DNA from: Deltaproteobacteria bacterium HGW-Deltaproteobacteria-13
GTDB taxonomy: Bacteria; Desulfobacterota; Syntrophia; Syntrophales; Smithellaceae
Assembly (NCBI GenBank): GCA_002840555.1
Contig: PHBJ01000007.1
Location: 45,750 to 109,749, forward strand
Length of the DNA: 64,000 nt
Reading direction: 5' to 3'
Both the position numbers and the translations under genes were made by a program. The notes below the pieces were generated by a model. It made no database searches and was not told the DNA's origin. It saw nothing but the letters and a program-made list of their open reading frames with translations. This document shows positions 21,507 to 31,652 of this stretch, one piece after another. Position 1 is the first letter of the stretch, and each line of letters begins with the position of its first letter.

Positions 21507-23876
21507 ATGAATTTTATTGAAGCATATAAAAAGAAAGTGAATATCGTTTTCAAGAAATTACTGAAAAGCTATAATGTATCTTTCAGTTTTCTTCAAAACA
21601 GTCTTTTCCAGAGATGGGCCATTGCTATTACGCTATGCCTGGTTTTAGCTTTAATTATGGCGCCGGAATTTCATTTTTCCGAACCGCAATTCAAAATGGG
21701 AATGATCGCCCCCAGGAATATTAAAGCCGACTACCCTTTTCTGGTTCGAGACCAACAGGCAACCGAACAAAAAAAACTTGAGGATGCCGAAAATATCAAA
21801 CCAATTTATGACTATGACGATAAAATCGCCGACACCCTTAAAACGAAAATCGATAAAGCTTTTTCACACGCGGCCGGAAGATACAATAATTCCTTTAAGG
21901 GAAAAACGTCGGAAAGCGACAATATCGATATCAGCAAATTACAAAAAGAGAAAAAGATTCTGGAGGCTTATTTAGGCATTTATTTAAGCTCGGAAGAATT
22001 TTATGTTTTAAACGAATACAAATTCTCCAAAGATCTGGAACAAAAATTTTCCCGTCTGATCACTTCTTTTTATGGAAATAAATTCATAACCAGTGATGTA
22101 TTCGGCAAAGCGGAAAGACAAAAAGGTATTATTGTTCGAAATTCAAAAACCCAGACAAAAGAAGAAATTAAAGACGCTTCCGTATTATTTAATATCCAGG
22201 AAATTGATACACCGCTTTTAAAAACGGTCAACACGGTTTTCAACGGCGAAGAGAATGCCCTCAAAGAAGTAACGTTTTCTCTGATGAAGAAACTGATCGA
22301 ACCAAATTTGACATTTAATAAAGAAGCAACGGAAAAGAAAAGACTGGCTATTATCGGAGACGCAAACCCGACTTTTTTCCAGGTGCAAAAAAATGAAATG
22401 ATCGTTCGGGAAGGAGAAAAAATCGGCTACCTTGAGTTAGCTAAGCTCAATGCTTTCTATAAATCTTTCCAGGAAGATAAATTCTCCAGATTTACGACGA
22501 TCATGGGATTCTTCTTCACAGCCCTGTTTCTTTCTATTACCCTGTATCTCTGGCGAACAAGAAACTGGGATAAAACTTCTGTTCGCTCCAATGTTGATTT
22601 GCTTGTTTTCGGCATTATTGCTCTGTTACAAATATTATTTATTAAAGCGGGAATCTTCATTGCCATGGCCGTTAACAGATCCTTCCCTTCCATCCCCATC
22701 GATGCCTGCTATTTCGCCATACCTTTTGCACTGGGAGCCATGACGATCGCTATTTTAATTAATCGGAACGTCGCCCTGATTATCAGCGCGCTGACATCTT
22801 TCCTGATCGGATTCACCTTTGATGAAAAAATTATTTTCCCTCTTTTTTCCTTTTTAGGATCAATCGCCGCTTCTTATCAAATTGTACGCATCCGCCAGCG
22901 TTCTGTCTTCTTGAGAATCGGCCTCTTTCTTGGAATTATCAATATGGCCGCGATTATTTGCCTGAATCTTATCACGGGAAATTTATTCAATGATTTATTA
23001 TTACGTCTGATGATGGGATTCATCGGAGGAATTATCACCGGCATCCTGGTTGCGGGAATCACTCCGGTTTTTGAAAGTTTATTTGATTTCATCACCGATA
23101 TCAAGCTCCTCGAACTGGCCAATCTCAATCAGCCTCTTTTCCAGAGAATGATCATAGAGGCGCCGGGAACTTATCATCACAGCATCATCGTTTCTTCTCT
23201 GGTTGAGGCGGCTGCCGAAGCGATCGGGGCCAATTCCCTGCTGGTCAAAGTAAGCTCTTATTACCATGATATCGGAAAGCTGAAAAAACCTCAGTACTTT
23301 ATCGAAAATCAGCAAACGGCGGATAACAAGCATGATAAATTATCTCCTAAAATGAGCGGGCTCATCATCATTTCTCACGTAAAAGATGGCTGTGAACTGG
23401 CTTCTGAGGCAAAACTCGGCCGGCAGATTATTAACATCATCCGGCAGCATCACGGAACCAGTATTGTCAGTTACTTTTATGATAAGGCCAAAAAAGACAA
23501 GGATGAATCAATCCGTTCCCTGTCGGAAAGTGATTTCCGGTATCCGGGACCCAAGCCCCAGACGAAAGAAGCGGGACTGATCATGCTGGGAGACGTTATC
23601 GAAGCGTCCTCCCGCACCCTTTCCAATCCGACTCCGGCCAGAATTCGTTCGCTCGTCAGGGAAAGAATCGAAGGCATCTATATGGATGGACAGCTTGATG
23701 AGTGTGAACTGACATTAAGTAATCTTAATACCATAGCGGAAACATTTACGAAAATTCTTACGGGAATTTTTCATCATCGTGTTGATTATCCGGAAACGGC
23801 GCAAAAAGAAACTAACGGTAAAAAAGATCATTATGAGACTGCAAATCGAAAACAAGCAAACCCAAATCAAGCTTGA
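21507..23876 (+). CDS. pgpH: PgpH-like 7TM-HD cyclic dinucleotide phosphodiesterase
   Basis: The 789-residue protein has an N-terminal membrane helix (residues 37-52), a large extracytoplasmic 7TMR-HDED region (about 60-320), a block of seven membrane helices (about 330-530), and a C-terminal HD domain with GTYHHSIIVSSL, SSYYHDIGKLKKP with metal-binding HD near residue 588, and RQHHGTS. In Listeria PgpH this layout hydrolyses the messenger c-di-AMP, so the protein is probably a c-di-AMP phosphodiesterase, though substrate is inferred by architecture. It sits between phoH and ybeY, a conserved order; its end overlaps ybeY by 44 bases. Confidence 0.88.
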   Translation: MNFIEAYKKKVNIVFKKLLKSYNVSFSFLQNSLFQRWAIAITLCLVLALIMAPEFHFSEPQFKMGMIAPRNIKADYPFLVRDQQATEQKKLEDAENIKPIYDYDDKIADTLKTKIDKAFSHAAGRYNNSFKGKTSESDNIDISKLQKEKKILEAYLGIYLSSEEFYVLNEYKFSKDLEQKFSRLITSFYGNKFITSDVFGKAERQKGIIVRNSKTQTKEEIKDASVLFNIQEIDTPLLKTVNTVFNGEENALKEVTFSLMKKLIEPNLTFNKEATEKKRLAIIGDANPTFFQVQKNEMIVREGEKIGYLELAKLNAFYKSFQEDKFSRFTTIMGFFFTALFLSITLYLWRTRNWDKTSVRSNVDLLVFGIIALLQILFIKAGIFIAMAVNRSFPSIPIDACYFAIPFALGAMTIAILINRNVALIISALTSFLIGFTFDEKIIFPLFSFLGSIAASYQIVRIRQRSVFLRIGLFLGIINMAAIICLNLITGNLFNDLLLRLMMGFIGGIITGILVAGITPVFESLFDFITDIKLLELANLNQPLFQRMIIEAPGTYHHSIIVSSLVEAAAEAIGANSLLVKVSSYYHDIGKLKKPQYFIENQQTADNKHDKLSPKMSGLIIISHVKDGCELASEAKLGRQIINIIRQHHGTSIVSYFYDKAKKDKDESIRSLSESDFRYPGPKPQTKEAGLIMLGDVIEASSRTLSNPTPARIRSLVRERIEGIYMDGQLDECELTLSNLNTIAETFTKILTGIFHHRVDYPETAQKETNGKKDHYETANRKQANPNQA

Positions 23877-24291
23877 GCGGCGTAAAATCCGCGGCACGGT
23901 TTTGCGAATTCTAAAAATTCTTAACTGTGCGGATAAAGAAATCAGCATCTCTTTTGTTGATGACGAGGGCATAAAACAATTAAACAAACAATATCTGGGG
24001 AAAGATAAGTCAACCAACGTTCTGTCTTTTTCTTTACAGGAAGGTGAATACGGCAATATCAATCCTCAAATTCTGGGCGACATTGTTATTTCAACCCAGA
24101 CGGCTCTGAGGGACGCTGTTAAAGGGAAACTCACGGTTGAGCAGGAAATTGATTTTCTGATGATTCATGGAATTTTACACCTGCTGGGCTACAATCACGA
24201 GAATACGACGAAAGAAGAAACAAAGAAGATGAGACAAAAAGAAAAAGAATTATTTAATGAAATGAATTTCAGGAACAAAGTGTTAATTTAA
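23833..24291 (+). CDS. ybeY: Endoribonuclease YbeY
   Basis: The 152-residue protein contains MIHGILHLLGYNHEN, the H-x3-H-x5-H zinc motif of YbeY, near residue 115, plus the LNKQYLGKDKSTNVLSF motif near residue 55. YbeY is a single-strand-specific RNase needed for 16S rRNA 3' end maturation and ribosome quality control. ATG 23833 (MRLQIENKQ) lies inside the pgpH gene tail, a 44-base overlap. No ribosome binding site of note is visible there, so translation may be coupled to pgpH. Confidence 0.94.
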   Translation: MRLQIENKQTQIKLERRKIRGTVLRILKILNCADKEISISFVDDEGIKQLNKQYLGKDKSTNVLSFSLQEGEYGNINPQILGDIVISTQTALRDAVKGKLTVEQEIDFLMIHGILHLLGYNHENTTKEETKKMRQKEKELFNEMNFRNKVLI

Positions 24292-24328
24292 AACATATAA
24301 ATATCATTGCTTGCGGGAGGAAATAAAA

Positions 24329-25081
24329 ATGGATTTATCTTTAGACAATAAAGTAGCTTTAGTGACCGGAGCCAGCAGGGGTATCGGCCAGGCCATCGCC
24401 ATGGGATTGGCCCAATCCGGAGCGGATGTTGTGATTGCCAGCCGAAAAATAGCCGACCTGGAAAAGGTAGCAGAGGAAATAAAAAAAACAGGAAGAAAAT
24501 GCCTGGCCATAGCGGCGCATATCGGCAGAACAGAAGATATCAATAATCTTATCGGGAAAGTCATGGAAGAGTTCGGTAGAATCGACATTCTGGTAAACAA
24601 TGCCGCCACAAATCCTTCGATGGCATCAGCCATTGATATCGATGAACGCGCCTGGGATTCCATCATGAATCTGAATCTCAAGGGTTTATTTTTCCTCAGT
24701 CAGTCGGTAGCGCGCGTCATGAAGGAAAAAGGCGGAGGGAAAATTATCAATGTTTCATCCGTCGCGGGCATTACGCCTGACATATTACCGGTTTATTCCA
24801 TCAGCAAAGCCGGTGTGATTATGGCGACAAAAGTAATGGCTCAACAATGGGCCATATACAACATTCGGGTCAACGCTATCGCTCCGGGTCTGACTAAAAC
24901 TAAATTCAGCGAAGCCCTTTGGAAGAATCAGGACATTCTGAACATAGCCATGAGCAGAACTCCCCTGGCCAGACCGGCCGAACCGGAAGAAATGGTAGGC
25001 GCTGTTATTTATCTGGCCTCCGATGCATCGAGTTATGTAACGGGACAGGTTCTGGCCATTGACGGCGGAATAACGATTTAG
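24329..25081 (+). CDS. Short-chain dehydrogenase/reductase
   Basis: The 250-residue protein has the classical SDR motifs: TGASRGIG cofactor site near residue 13, NNAAT, the catalytic serine in NVSSVAG and YSISKAG with the Tyr-Lys pair near residue 155, and a C-terminal YVTGQVLAIDGG. The cofactor pattern (RK after the second strand: VIASRK) favours NADP. Substrate is unknown; close families include 3-oxoacyl-ACP reductases and glucose dehydrogenases. GGGAGG lies 9 bases before ATG 24329, a strong site. It follows ybeY after 37 bases but has its own ribosome binding site. Confidence 0.9.
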   Translation: MDLSLDNKVALVTGASRGIGQAIAMGLAQSGADVVIASRKIADLEKVAEEIKKTGRKCLAIAAHIGRTEDINNLIGKVMEEFGRIDILVNNAATNPSMASAIDIDERAWDSIMNLNLKGLFFLSQSVARVMKEKGGGKIINVSSVAGITPDILPVYSISKAGVIMATKVMAQQWAIYNIRVNAIAPGLTKTKFSEALWKNQDILNIAMSRTPLARPAEPEEMVGAVIYLASDASSYVTGQVLAIDGGITI

Positions 25082-25194
25082 GCTGAATCAATATTTATTT
25101 TCGGCGTTTTAAAATTTTCTTCATTTTGCATTTGTGCAGCCACATCAAGTGTTTAGTTATTATTTTCAAACAAAGTATTGATTTTTAAAGACTT

Positions 25195-25833
25195 ATGAAT
25201 TATTATATTACCATGAAAACAAATTTGGACATATTTCTTCATCAATTCAGCAGAATTTTGTATTTATCAGCGACGGCTGTCTTTATCTTTACAATGATGG
25301 CAGACGGCACGGCCCGTGCCGATATTTACAAACACGTGGATAATGAAGGCGTCTTGCATCTGACCAATGTGCCTTCCGATCCTAATGTGAAATATGTCAT
25401 GATTATGAGGGAGAAACGAATTCTTTTCCAGCCCAATATTGACGTAACGAGATATGACAGTATCATCAGCCGGGCGGCTGATAAATTCAACCTTGATTCG
25501 GCCTTGATTAAAGCGGTTATCAAAGCGGAATCCAATTTCAATCACAGGGCGGTTTCTCCGGTGGGAGCGCAGGGCTTAATGCAGCTCATGCCCAAAACGG
25601 CATCATCCCTCAGCGTTGATGACAGTTTTCATCCGGAAAAAAATATTGAAGGAGGAGCGCGTTATCTGAGCTATCTTCTCAAGACCTACAAGGGGGATTT
25701 AAATCTCGCCCTTGCCGCTTACAACGCGGGAGAAAAGGCTGTCGCCAAGTATCATTATAATATTCCGCCATACCGGGAAACTCAAAATTATGTAAAGCGG
25801 GTGCTTAGTTTCTACAAGTCATTCAGTAATTAA
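25195..25833 (+). CDS. DUF4124 plus lytic transglycosylase (SLT) protein
   Basis: The 212-residue protein has an N-terminal hydrophobic export segment (about 20-40, ending at ARA), then a DUF4124 region (ADIYKHVDNEGVLHLTNVP) and an SLT domain with ALIKAVIKAESNFNHRAVSP, whose glutamate is the expected catalytic acid, GLMQLMP and LALAAYNAGEKAV. It should cleave peptidoglycan glycan strands in the periplasm. The stop overlaps the ComEA-like gene on the other strand by 11 bases. ATG 25213 is an alternative start. It may support cell envelope turnover or pilus or secretion assembly. Confidence 0.9.
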   Translation: MNYYITMKTNLDIFLHQFSRILYLSATAVFIFTMMADGTARADIYKHVDNEGVLHLTNVPSDPNVKYVMIMREKRILFQPNIDVTRYDSIISRAADKFNLDSALIKAVIKAESNFNHRAVSPVGAQGLMQLMPKTASSLSVDDSFHPEKNIEGGARYLSYLLKTYKGDLNLALAAYNAGEKAVAKYHYNIPPYRETQNYVKRVLSFYKSFSN

Positions 25834-26395
25834 TAAATGATCCGACCGGCTCAACATATAAATATTTTTTGATTTCCACGAGTTTCTTTTCTTTAATTCC
25901 TTTTATGGCCATCAATTGTTTTATATCGTGAAAGCGATTTATTTTTTTGCGCAAATCCAGTATTCTTTGAGAGGTTGCCTGACCAATTCCTTTTATTTGC
26001 AGCAAATCGTCTTCAGTCGCTTTATTGATATCAATCGGCATTCCCAGGGACAGCCTGTCGGCGGCCGGTATTTCAGTGACAACAATATTTTGATTTTCTG
26101 AAACGGAATCAATCATTAACTTCATACCCGTCTTGAGCGGGAAGTTGTTTTTTACCGGTTTTCCGACGCCGGTTGATTTCAATAACTGGTTGACTGTCAT
26201 CTCCGGAGAAACAAAATAAACTCCCGTTTTCCGATCGTTCTGAACAATTTCCAGCACCAGACAATCATCACATTGATTGGTAAAAACAGGATTTTTATAT
26301 TCCGTGAACGAATGGAAAAAGAAAATAATAAAGGGAATAACCGCCAGCATTAAACTAACAACGATTAATCCCTTTACTTTACTTTCGGAGATCAT
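25823..26395 (-). CDS. ComEA-like helix-hairpin-helix protein with SLBB-like domain
   Basis: The 190-residue protein has a membrane anchor (residues 9-27), an SLBB-like region (about 45-110), and a C-terminal pair of helix-hairpin-helix motifs (IDINKATEDDLLQIKGIGQATSQRI, then LMAIKGIKEKKLVEI) as in ComEA. ComEA binds incoming double-stranded DNA during natural transformation. A competence role is an inference by family; no comEC or comF lies in the window. ATG 26395 was preferred over an upstream frame overlapping lysC. It is followed convergently by the lytic transglycosylase gene. Confidence 0.83.
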   Translation of the reverse strand: MISESKVKGLIVVSLMLAVIPFIIFFFHSFTEYKNPVFTNQCDDCLVLEIVQNDRKTGVYFVSPEMTVNQLLKSTGVGKPVKNNFPLKTGMKLMIDSVSENQNIVVTEIPAADRLSLGMPIDINKATEDDLLQIKGIGQATSQRILDLRKKINRFHDIKQLMAIKGIKEKKLVEIKKYLYVEPVGSFINY

Positions 26396-26402
26396 TATTA
26401 AA

Positions 26403-27623
26403 TTATTTTTTCTTATCAAGTTCGAAAGCGTCATGAAGCACCGACACCGCCAGTTCCATATACTTTCGTTGAATGATGCAGGATATCTTAATTTCCGATG
26501 TGCTGATCATCATGATGTTCACACCTTCTTTGGACAGCGTTTTAAACATCTTCGCGGCAACACCGGAATGACTGGCCATGCCCACGCCAATGACGGATAT
26601 CTTGGCGACCTGATCATCGATCTCAACTTTTTTGGCTCCAATTTTTTTGGCCGTGCTCTCGACTATTTTTTGAGCGTCTTTCAAATCTTTCTTGGAAACA
26701 GTAAAAGTAAGATCGGTAAATCCTTCCAAACTGGCGTTTTGAATAATCATATCAACGAAAATATTCTTATCCGACAAAGGCAAAAATAAATCTGCGGCCA
26801 CGCCCGGTTTATCCGGAACATGAACTACCGTAATCTTAACCTGATCCCGATCATACGTTACACCTGAAATTATTTCTCTTTCCATATCTTTATCTTCTCT
26901 GGTCACAAGAGTTCCTCCTTTATCAGAAAAAGTTGATTTAACATAAACGGGCACATTATATTTCTTGGCCATTTCCACTGAACGCGGATGCAGTACCTTG
27001 GCTCCCGTCATGGCCATTTCCAGCATTTCATCATAAGAAATTTTTTCCAGTCTCCGCGCTTTATTGCAGACATTCGGATCGGTCGTGTAAACGCCGTCCA
27101 CATCAGTGAAAATATCGCATTGATCCGCCTTTAATGCCGCAGCCAGAGCCACCGCGCTTGTATCGGAACCGCCGCGTCCCAGAGTGGTAATATTGTTTTC
27201 TTCATCAACGCCCTGAAAGCCGGCCACAATAATAATGGTTCCATTTTTGAGTTCCTTCTTTATTGCGGCCGTGTCAATCAGCGAGATCCTGGCCTTCTTG
27301 TAAGCCTTATCCGTCAATACTTTAACCTGAAATCCCAAAAACGATTTTGCCTTATGACCCATGGAATTTAAGACGATCGCCAAAAGGGTTATGGTCACCT
27401 GTTCTCCCGTGGAGATCAACGAATCGTATTCTCTTTCATCAGGCGAATCTGCGGCCTTGTGAGCCATACCGATGAGCCTGTCGGTTTCCCCGGCCATGGC
27501 CGACAGAACGACAACGACCTTGTTGCCGGCCTTTTTTACATTAATTACTTTTTGGGCTACGTTTTTTATTTTATCAATATCCGCAACCGATGTTCCGCCG
27601 AACTTCTGAACAATTAAAGCCAT
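26403..27623 (-). CDS. lysC: Aspartate kinase
   Basis: Aspartate kinase phosphorylates aspartate, the first step towards lysine, threonine, methionine and diaminopimelate. The 406 residues show KFGGTSVADIDKI, STGEQVT, GFQGVDEENNITTLGRGGSDTSAVALA, TDVDGVYTTDP and KVLHPRSVEMA in the catalytic half, and a C-terminal ACT pair (VTVVHVPDKPGVAADLF-like and SVIGVGMASHSGVAAKMF) that binds lysine or threonine in feedback control. GGAGG, within the end of the tsaE gene, lies 9 bases before ATG 27623. It is co-directional with tsaE, acpS and folP upstream. Confidence 0.96.
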   Translation of the reverse strand: MALIVQKFGGTSVADIDKIKNVAQKVINVKKAGNKVVVVLSAMAGETDRLIGMAHKAADSPDEREYDSLISTGEQVTITLLAIVLNSMGHKAKSFLGFQVKVLTDKAYKKARISLIDTAAIKKELKNGTIIIVAGFQGVDEENNITTLGRGGSDTSAVALAAALKADQCDIFTDVDGVYTTDPNVCNKARRLEKISYDEMLEMAMTGAKVLHPRSVEMAKKYNVPVYVKSTFSDKGGTLVTREDKDMEREIISGVTYDRDQVKITVVHVPDKPGVAADLFLPLSDKNIFVDMIIQNASLEGFTDLTFTVSKKDLKDAQKIVESTAKKIGAKKVEIDDQVAKISVIGVGMASHSGVAAKMFKTLSKEGVNIMMISTSEIKISCIIQRKYMELAVSVLHDAFELDKKK

Positions 27624-27624
27624 T

Positions 27625-28113
27625 TTAAACAACCTCCATTTTTATATCTCTTATTACTTCTTTCAATCTGTTTTCCGGTCCTTTGATAATGATGCTTCTT
27701 TTATTTTCATCAAGATATTCAAAATTTATAAATAAAGCATCCCCGGGTAGAATTTGAGTAATCTTTTCCGCCCATTCGATGACGACAACTCCTTTGGCGC
27801 AAAAATATTCTTCGTACCCTAAATCTTCAAATTCGGAATAATCTTTTAACCGGTAGACATCAAAATGATAAAGTTTTATTCGGGCCGGATATTCGTTAAT
27901 CAAAGTGAAAGTAGGACTGGTAATCCGGTATTTTTCATCGACGCCCAGGCCGCAGGCCAAACCGCCGGTAAAACAAGTTTTGCCGGAACCAAGTTCTCCC
28001 GACAATGCCAGCACATCGCCTTCCTGCAACTTTTCGCCGATCAAACGCGCTATTTCCCTGGTTTGGCCGGCGCTGGCAGATACTATTTCAATTTTTTTTT
28101 CTTTCTGCTTCAT
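27625..28113 (-). CDS. tsaE: tRNA threonylcarbamoyladenosine ATPase TsaE
   Basis: The 162-residue protein contains the Walker [20 protein letters not shown] near residue 43, [10 protein letters not shown], and [20 protein letters not shown], typical of TsaE. With TsaB, TsaC and TsaD it makes the universal t6A37 of ANN-decoding tRNAs; those partners are not in the window. The stop is adjacent to the lysC start, and the tail of this gene carries the lysC ribosome binding site. Confidence 0.95.
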   Translation of the reverse strand: MKQKEKKIEIVSASAGQTREIARLIGEKLQEGDVLALSGELGSGKTCFTGGLACGLGVDEKYRITSPTFTLINEYPARIKLYHFDVYRLKDYSEFEDLGYEEYFCAKGVVVIEWAEKITQILPGDALFINFEYLDENKRSIIIKGPENRLKEVIRDIKMEVV

Positions 28114-28138
28114 TGTAAACTGTTACGATTGGCGTATT

Positions 28139-28519
28139 TTATACTTTTTCCAGCAAAACAATAGCCGTGGCGTATTGTTTTGTATGCGTTAAACTCAAAT
28201 GCACTTCCGTAATTTTTCTTTTTTCAATTTGAACCTTCGCTTCTCCGCTGAGCATCAGAGACGGTTTCCCTTTTTCATCGTTGACAACTTCTATATCGCT
28301 TAATCTGACGCCCTCGCCCAACCCAAGACCCAGCGCTTTCAAAAAAGACTCCTTGGCCGCAAATCGGGCTCCGTAATGAGTTGAGGCCTGGACATGCTTT
28401 TTGCAGTATTGAATTTCTCCATCGGAAAAGATTCTGTTCAAAAATTTCAAATCCCATTTCTTGATAATCTTTTCAATACGGTCATTTTCAACAAGATCTA
28501 TTCCTATACCGTAAATCAT
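28139..28519 (-). CDS. acpS: Holo-ACP synthase
   Basis: AcpS transfers the 4'-phosphopantetheine group of CoA to acyl carrier protein. The 126 residues include [18 protein letters not shown] at the start (metal ligand D8), [27 protein letters not shown] with the catalytic glutamate near residue 58, and [18 protein letters not shown] near the C-terminus. It lies between folP and tsaE on one strand with 11- and 25-base gaps. The cofactor precursor pantothenate is made downstream in the window by panB. Confidence 0.96.
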   Translation of the reverse strand: MIYGIGIDLVENDRIEKIIKKWDLKFLNRIFSDGEIQYCKKHVQASTHYGARFAAKESFLKALGLGLGEGVRLSDIEVVNDEKGKPSLMLSGEAKVQIEKRKITEVHLSLTHTKQYATAIVLLEKV

Positions 28520-28530
28520 TACACCACCTG

Positions 28531-29724
28531 CTATGCGCGAACAATAGCGTCTGTAACCGCGGCAACTTTTTTCATGGCAGCGACATCATGCACCCGGATT
28601 ATATGGCATCCATTCATGATTGCCGCCGTGACGGTAGCCGCCGTTCCTTCCATTCTCTCACCGGGCTCTTCACCGGTGATTTTTCCAATAAAAGATTTCC
28701 GGGACGTTCCGACCAGAACGGGCATTCCCAAAGCTTTCAATTCGGAAAGATTCTTAATAATTTGATAGTTGTCTTCGGAGGTTTTTCCAAACCCGATTCC
28801 GGGATCGATAACAATGCCATTTTTATTTATACCCGCTTTCAGCGCTTTTTCGCAGCTGATTTTTAAGTAATCCGTAATTTCCCCCATTAGATGATCATAA
28901 TGAAGATTTCCCTTTTGCATATTTTCGGGTTTCCCCCGCATATGCATGAGTATCACCGCGGCGCCGGTTTTCCTGACGGTTTCGGCCATCTCCCTGTCGC
29001 CATTTAAAGCGGTTATGTCGTTGATTATTTCCGCCCCGGCATCAACGGCGCATCGGGCAACCCGCGCCTTTTTCGTATCAATAGATACCGGTATTTTAAT
29101 TTTCCCGATCAAACCTTCAATGACGGGAATCACTCTTTTTAACTCAACGTTAACCCCGACAGAGCGGGAACCCGGCCGCGTTGATTCTCCGCCAATGTCA
29201 ATCATGTCGGCGCCTTCGTCCGCCATCTTTAATCCGTGCTCGATTGCTTTTTGCGGAGAAGAAAAAAATCCGCCATCGGAAAACGAATCGGGTGTAACAT
29301 TTAAAATTCCCATCAGCAGGGTTTTCCCGCCTAAGACAATTTTACGCCGGGATGTTTTCCAGATATATTCGTTTTGACTAACGCTGCTCAGTATTTCCAA
29401 TATCCCGCGGGCGATAAGATTCAGACCAAAGGGCTGTTTTTCAATTTTTTTTACGAGAGTTAATATCTGCTTTACCGTGCCCATGATTAAAATGTCGCTG
29501 GCAGAAATACTGCAGGCAACGCTGCCTCTGGCTACCGCCGCGTCACCGCCAATGGACAACATTTCCTGCTTGATGATATTTGCTGTTTTACAGGGTTGTT
29601 TTTCAAGCAGAATATTGACGTGAATCGTTTTTTGCGCCATGGCAGCAATGCCATAAGGGTCAACGCCTATCCTTCTGAATAAGGCTTCGGCCTCTTTGAT
29701 GTTTTTTATTTCAATGATTCTCAC
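28531..29724 (-). CDS. folP: Dihydropteroate synthase with long N-terminal extension
   Basis: FolP joins p-aminobenzoate to hydroxymethyl-dihydropterin pyrophosphate in folate synthesis. The core from about residue 130 shows MGILNVTPDSFSDGGFF, DEGADMIDIGGESTRPGS, SIDTKKARVA, INDITALNGD and GTSRKSFIG. The 397-residue length includes an N-terminal extension of about 130 residues absent from E. coli FolP; it holds an ACT-like start and a domain of unknown role. Such long forms occur in other anaerobes, so this is a family subtype and not a fusion I can prove. It starts at GTG 29724 with little visible ribosome binding site. Confidence 0.93.
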   Translation of the reverse strand: MRIIEIKNIKEAEALFRRIGVDPYGIAAMAQKTIHVNILLEKQPCKTANIIKQEMLSIGGDAAVARGSVACSISASDILIMGTVKQILTLVKKIEKQPFGLNLIARGILEILSSVSQNEYIWKTSRRKIVLGGKTLLMGILNVTPDSFSDGGFFSSPQKAIEHGLKMADEGADMIDIGGESTRPGSRSVGVNVELKRVIPVIEGLIGKIKIPVSIDTKKARVARCAVDAGAEIINDITALNGDREMAETVRKTGAAVILMHMRGKPENMQKGNLHYDHLMGEITDYLKISCEKALKAGINKNGIVIDPGIGFGKTSEDNYQIIKNLSELKALGMPVLVGTSRKSFIGKITGEEPGERMEGTAATVTAAIMNGCHIIRVHDVAAMKKVAAVTDAIVRA

Positions 29725-29818
29725 ACGAAAACACCGATATTCAAGTGAAGTTTAATATTATACCCAGAGAGGAAACAAAATCAAAGTTACTTGATCAAAC
29801 TGTTGCTTTTGAATCACC

Positions 29819-31618
29819 CTATTGAACTTTAGGCAAAGCATCGCCGATAAGAGCGTCTATTTCCGTTCCGTTTAAAACTTCTTTTTCGAGAAGCTCTCCG
29901 GCTATCTTATGCAGTATTTCTATGTGATCAGTGATAAGCTTCTTCGCCTTTTCATAGTTCGTCTTAACGATGGCAACAACTTCCACGTCAATATTTTTCG
30001 CCGTCTCTTCGCTGTAATCCTTGTGCGTGGCAAACTCACGCCCCAGGAAAATCTGCTCTTCTTTTTTACCGTAACTCAGCGGCCCCATTTTATCGCTCAT
30101 CCCCCATTCGCAGACCATTTTTCTGGCTAAATTGGTTGCCCGTTCGATATCATTGCCCGCGCCTGTGGTAAAATCATGCAAAACGATTTCTTCGGCGGCA
30201 CGTCCGCCCAGCAAAATGGCGATGCTGCTCTCTAAATATTTACGGGGATAGGTATGTTTTTCATCAATCGGCAACTGTTGCGTCAGGCCCAAAGCCCGGC
30301 CTCTGGGAATGATCGTAACCTTATGAATGGGATCGGTTCCCGGTATCAATCGAGCCACCAGCGCGTGACCCGTTTCATGATAAGACGTATTGCGCTTTTC
30401 TTCATCGCTGATCACCATACTTTTTCTTTCCGTGCCCATTAAAATCTTATCTTTGGCAAACTCAAAATCGCTCATATTAACCTTTTCCTTGTTTGCCCGG
30501 GCGGCGTTGAGCACGGCTTCGTTAATGAGGTTCTCTATGTCGGCACCGGACGTTCCGGGCGTTCCCCGCGCCAATACGGCGAAATCAACATCATGGTCTA
30601 TCGGCGCTTTGCGTGCATGAACTTCAAATATTTTTTCCCTGCCTTTGACATCGGGCAGCGGCACGACAACCTGCCGGTCAAACCGGCCAGGCCTCAAAAG
30701 CGCGGGATCAAGAACATCAGGACGGTTGGTCGCGGAAATGAGAATCACGCCTTCATTGGATTCAAATCCGTCCATTTCCACAAGTAACTGATTGAGGGTC
30801 TGCTCTCTTTCATCATGCCCTCCGCCAAGACCTGCGCCGCGATGGCGGCCTACCGCATCAATCTCGTCGATAAAAACGATGCAGGGAGCATTCTTTTTTG
30901 CCTGGCCGAATAAGTCCCGCACACGAGAGGCTCCTACACCGACAAACATTTCCACAAAATCGGAACCGCTGATGCTTAAAAAAGGCACATCCGCTTCACC
31001 AGCAATGGCGCGGGCTAACAGTGTTTTACCCGTGCCGGGAGGGCCGACAAGCAGCAGTCCTTTGGGAATTCTACCGCCCAGCTTTGTGTATTTTTTAGGA
31101 TCCTTTAAAAAATCAATAACCTCCTCCAACTCGGCTTTGGCCTCATCAATGCCGGCCACATCGGCAAAAGTAACCTTCTTTGACTTATCAGTCATTAAAC
31201 GCGCCCTGCTCTTGCCGAAGGCCATGGCTTTGCCGCCGCCGGATTGCATCTGGCGCATAAAAAATATCCAGACACCGATCAGAAGAATCATCGGAACCCA
31301 GGAAATCAAAACCGTCAACCACGGCGAATCTTCCGTAGGTTTGGCCGTAATTTTAACGCCTTTTTCTCTGAATTGCGCCACCAGCTTATCGTCTTTTGGA
31401 GTGAATGTTTTAAACAGATTGCCATTGGTCAGCTTACCGGTAATGCTATCGCCCTGAATCGTTACTTCACTGATTTCGCCCTTATCCAGAAAGGCTGTCA
31501 TTTCGCTGTAAATTATTTCTTTCGTCCCGGCTTTAGGCTGATTATAGAACTGCCAGACAAGCAAAAAAACGAGCACTACAGTAAGGACAAGAGCTATATT
31601 TTTTTGAAATTGATTCAA
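29819..31618 (-). CDS. ftsH: ATP-dependent zinc metalloprotease FtsH
   Basis: FtsH degrades misfolded membrane and short-lived cytoplasmic proteins. The 599 residues have two membrane segments (about 8-23 and 103-121), a periplasmic loop between them, an AAA domain with [16 protein letters not shown] near residue 195 and [13 protein letters not shown], and the zinc protease site HETGH at residue 414. The start codon is TTG 31618, with AAGGAG 8 bases upstream. A perfect inverted repeat lies just before the ribosome binding site (31638-31652). tilS lies 107 bases further upstream on the same strand. Confidence 0.98.
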   Translation of the reverse strand: MNQFQKNIALVLTVVLVFLLVWQFYNQPKAGTKEIIYSEMTAFLDKGEISEVTIQGDSITGKLTNGNLFKTFTPKDDKLVAQFREKGVKITAKPTEDSPWLTVLISWVPMILLIGVWIFFMRQMQSGGGKAMAFGKSRARLMTDKSKKVTFADVAGIDEAKAELEEVIDFLKDPKKYTKLGGRIPKGLLLVGPPGTGKTLLARAIAGEADVPFLSISGSDFVEMFVGVGASRVRDLFGQAKKNAPCIVFIDEIDAVGRHRGAGLGGGHDEREQTLNQLLVEMDGFESNEGVILISATNRPDVLDPALLRPGRFDRQVVVPLPDVKGREKIFEVHARKAPIDHDVDFAVLARGTPGTSGADIENLINEAVLNAARANKEKVNMSDFEFAKDKILMGTERKSMVISDEEKRNTSYHETGHALVARLIPGTDPIHKVTIIPRGRALGLTQQLPIDEKHTYPRKYLESSIAILLGGRAAEEIVLHDFTTGAGNDIERATNLARKMVCEWGMSDKMGPLSYGKKEEQIFLGREFATHKDYSEETAKNIDVEVVAIVKTNYEKAKKLITDHIEILHKIAGELLEKEVLNGTEIDALIGDALPKVQ

Positions 31619-31637
31619 TTTTTTTCTCCTTAATAAA

Positions 31638-31652
31638 ATTAGACTGTCTAAT
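31638..31652. promoter_or_regulatory. Perfect 7-bp inverted repeat upstream of ftsH
   Basis: ATTAGACTGTCTAAT is a perfect inverted repeat with one central base, placed between a TATAAA/TATTAT-like -10 element on the minus strand (about 31655-31668) and the ftsH ribosome binding site. It could be an operator or a short hairpin in the leader RNA. The core AGACTGTCT also occurs at 59434-59442 in the large intergenic gap. Confidence 0.4.

Noticed and set aside
24304..24681. A 125-codon minus-strand frame opposite the short-chain dehydrogenase
   Set aside because: It covers the SDR cofactor motif on the other strand and has no support of its own.
30792..31457. A 221-codon plus-strand frame opposite ftsH
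   Set aside because: The minus strand clearly encodes the FtsH AAA domain and membrane segments here; the plus frame has repetitive shadow composition.
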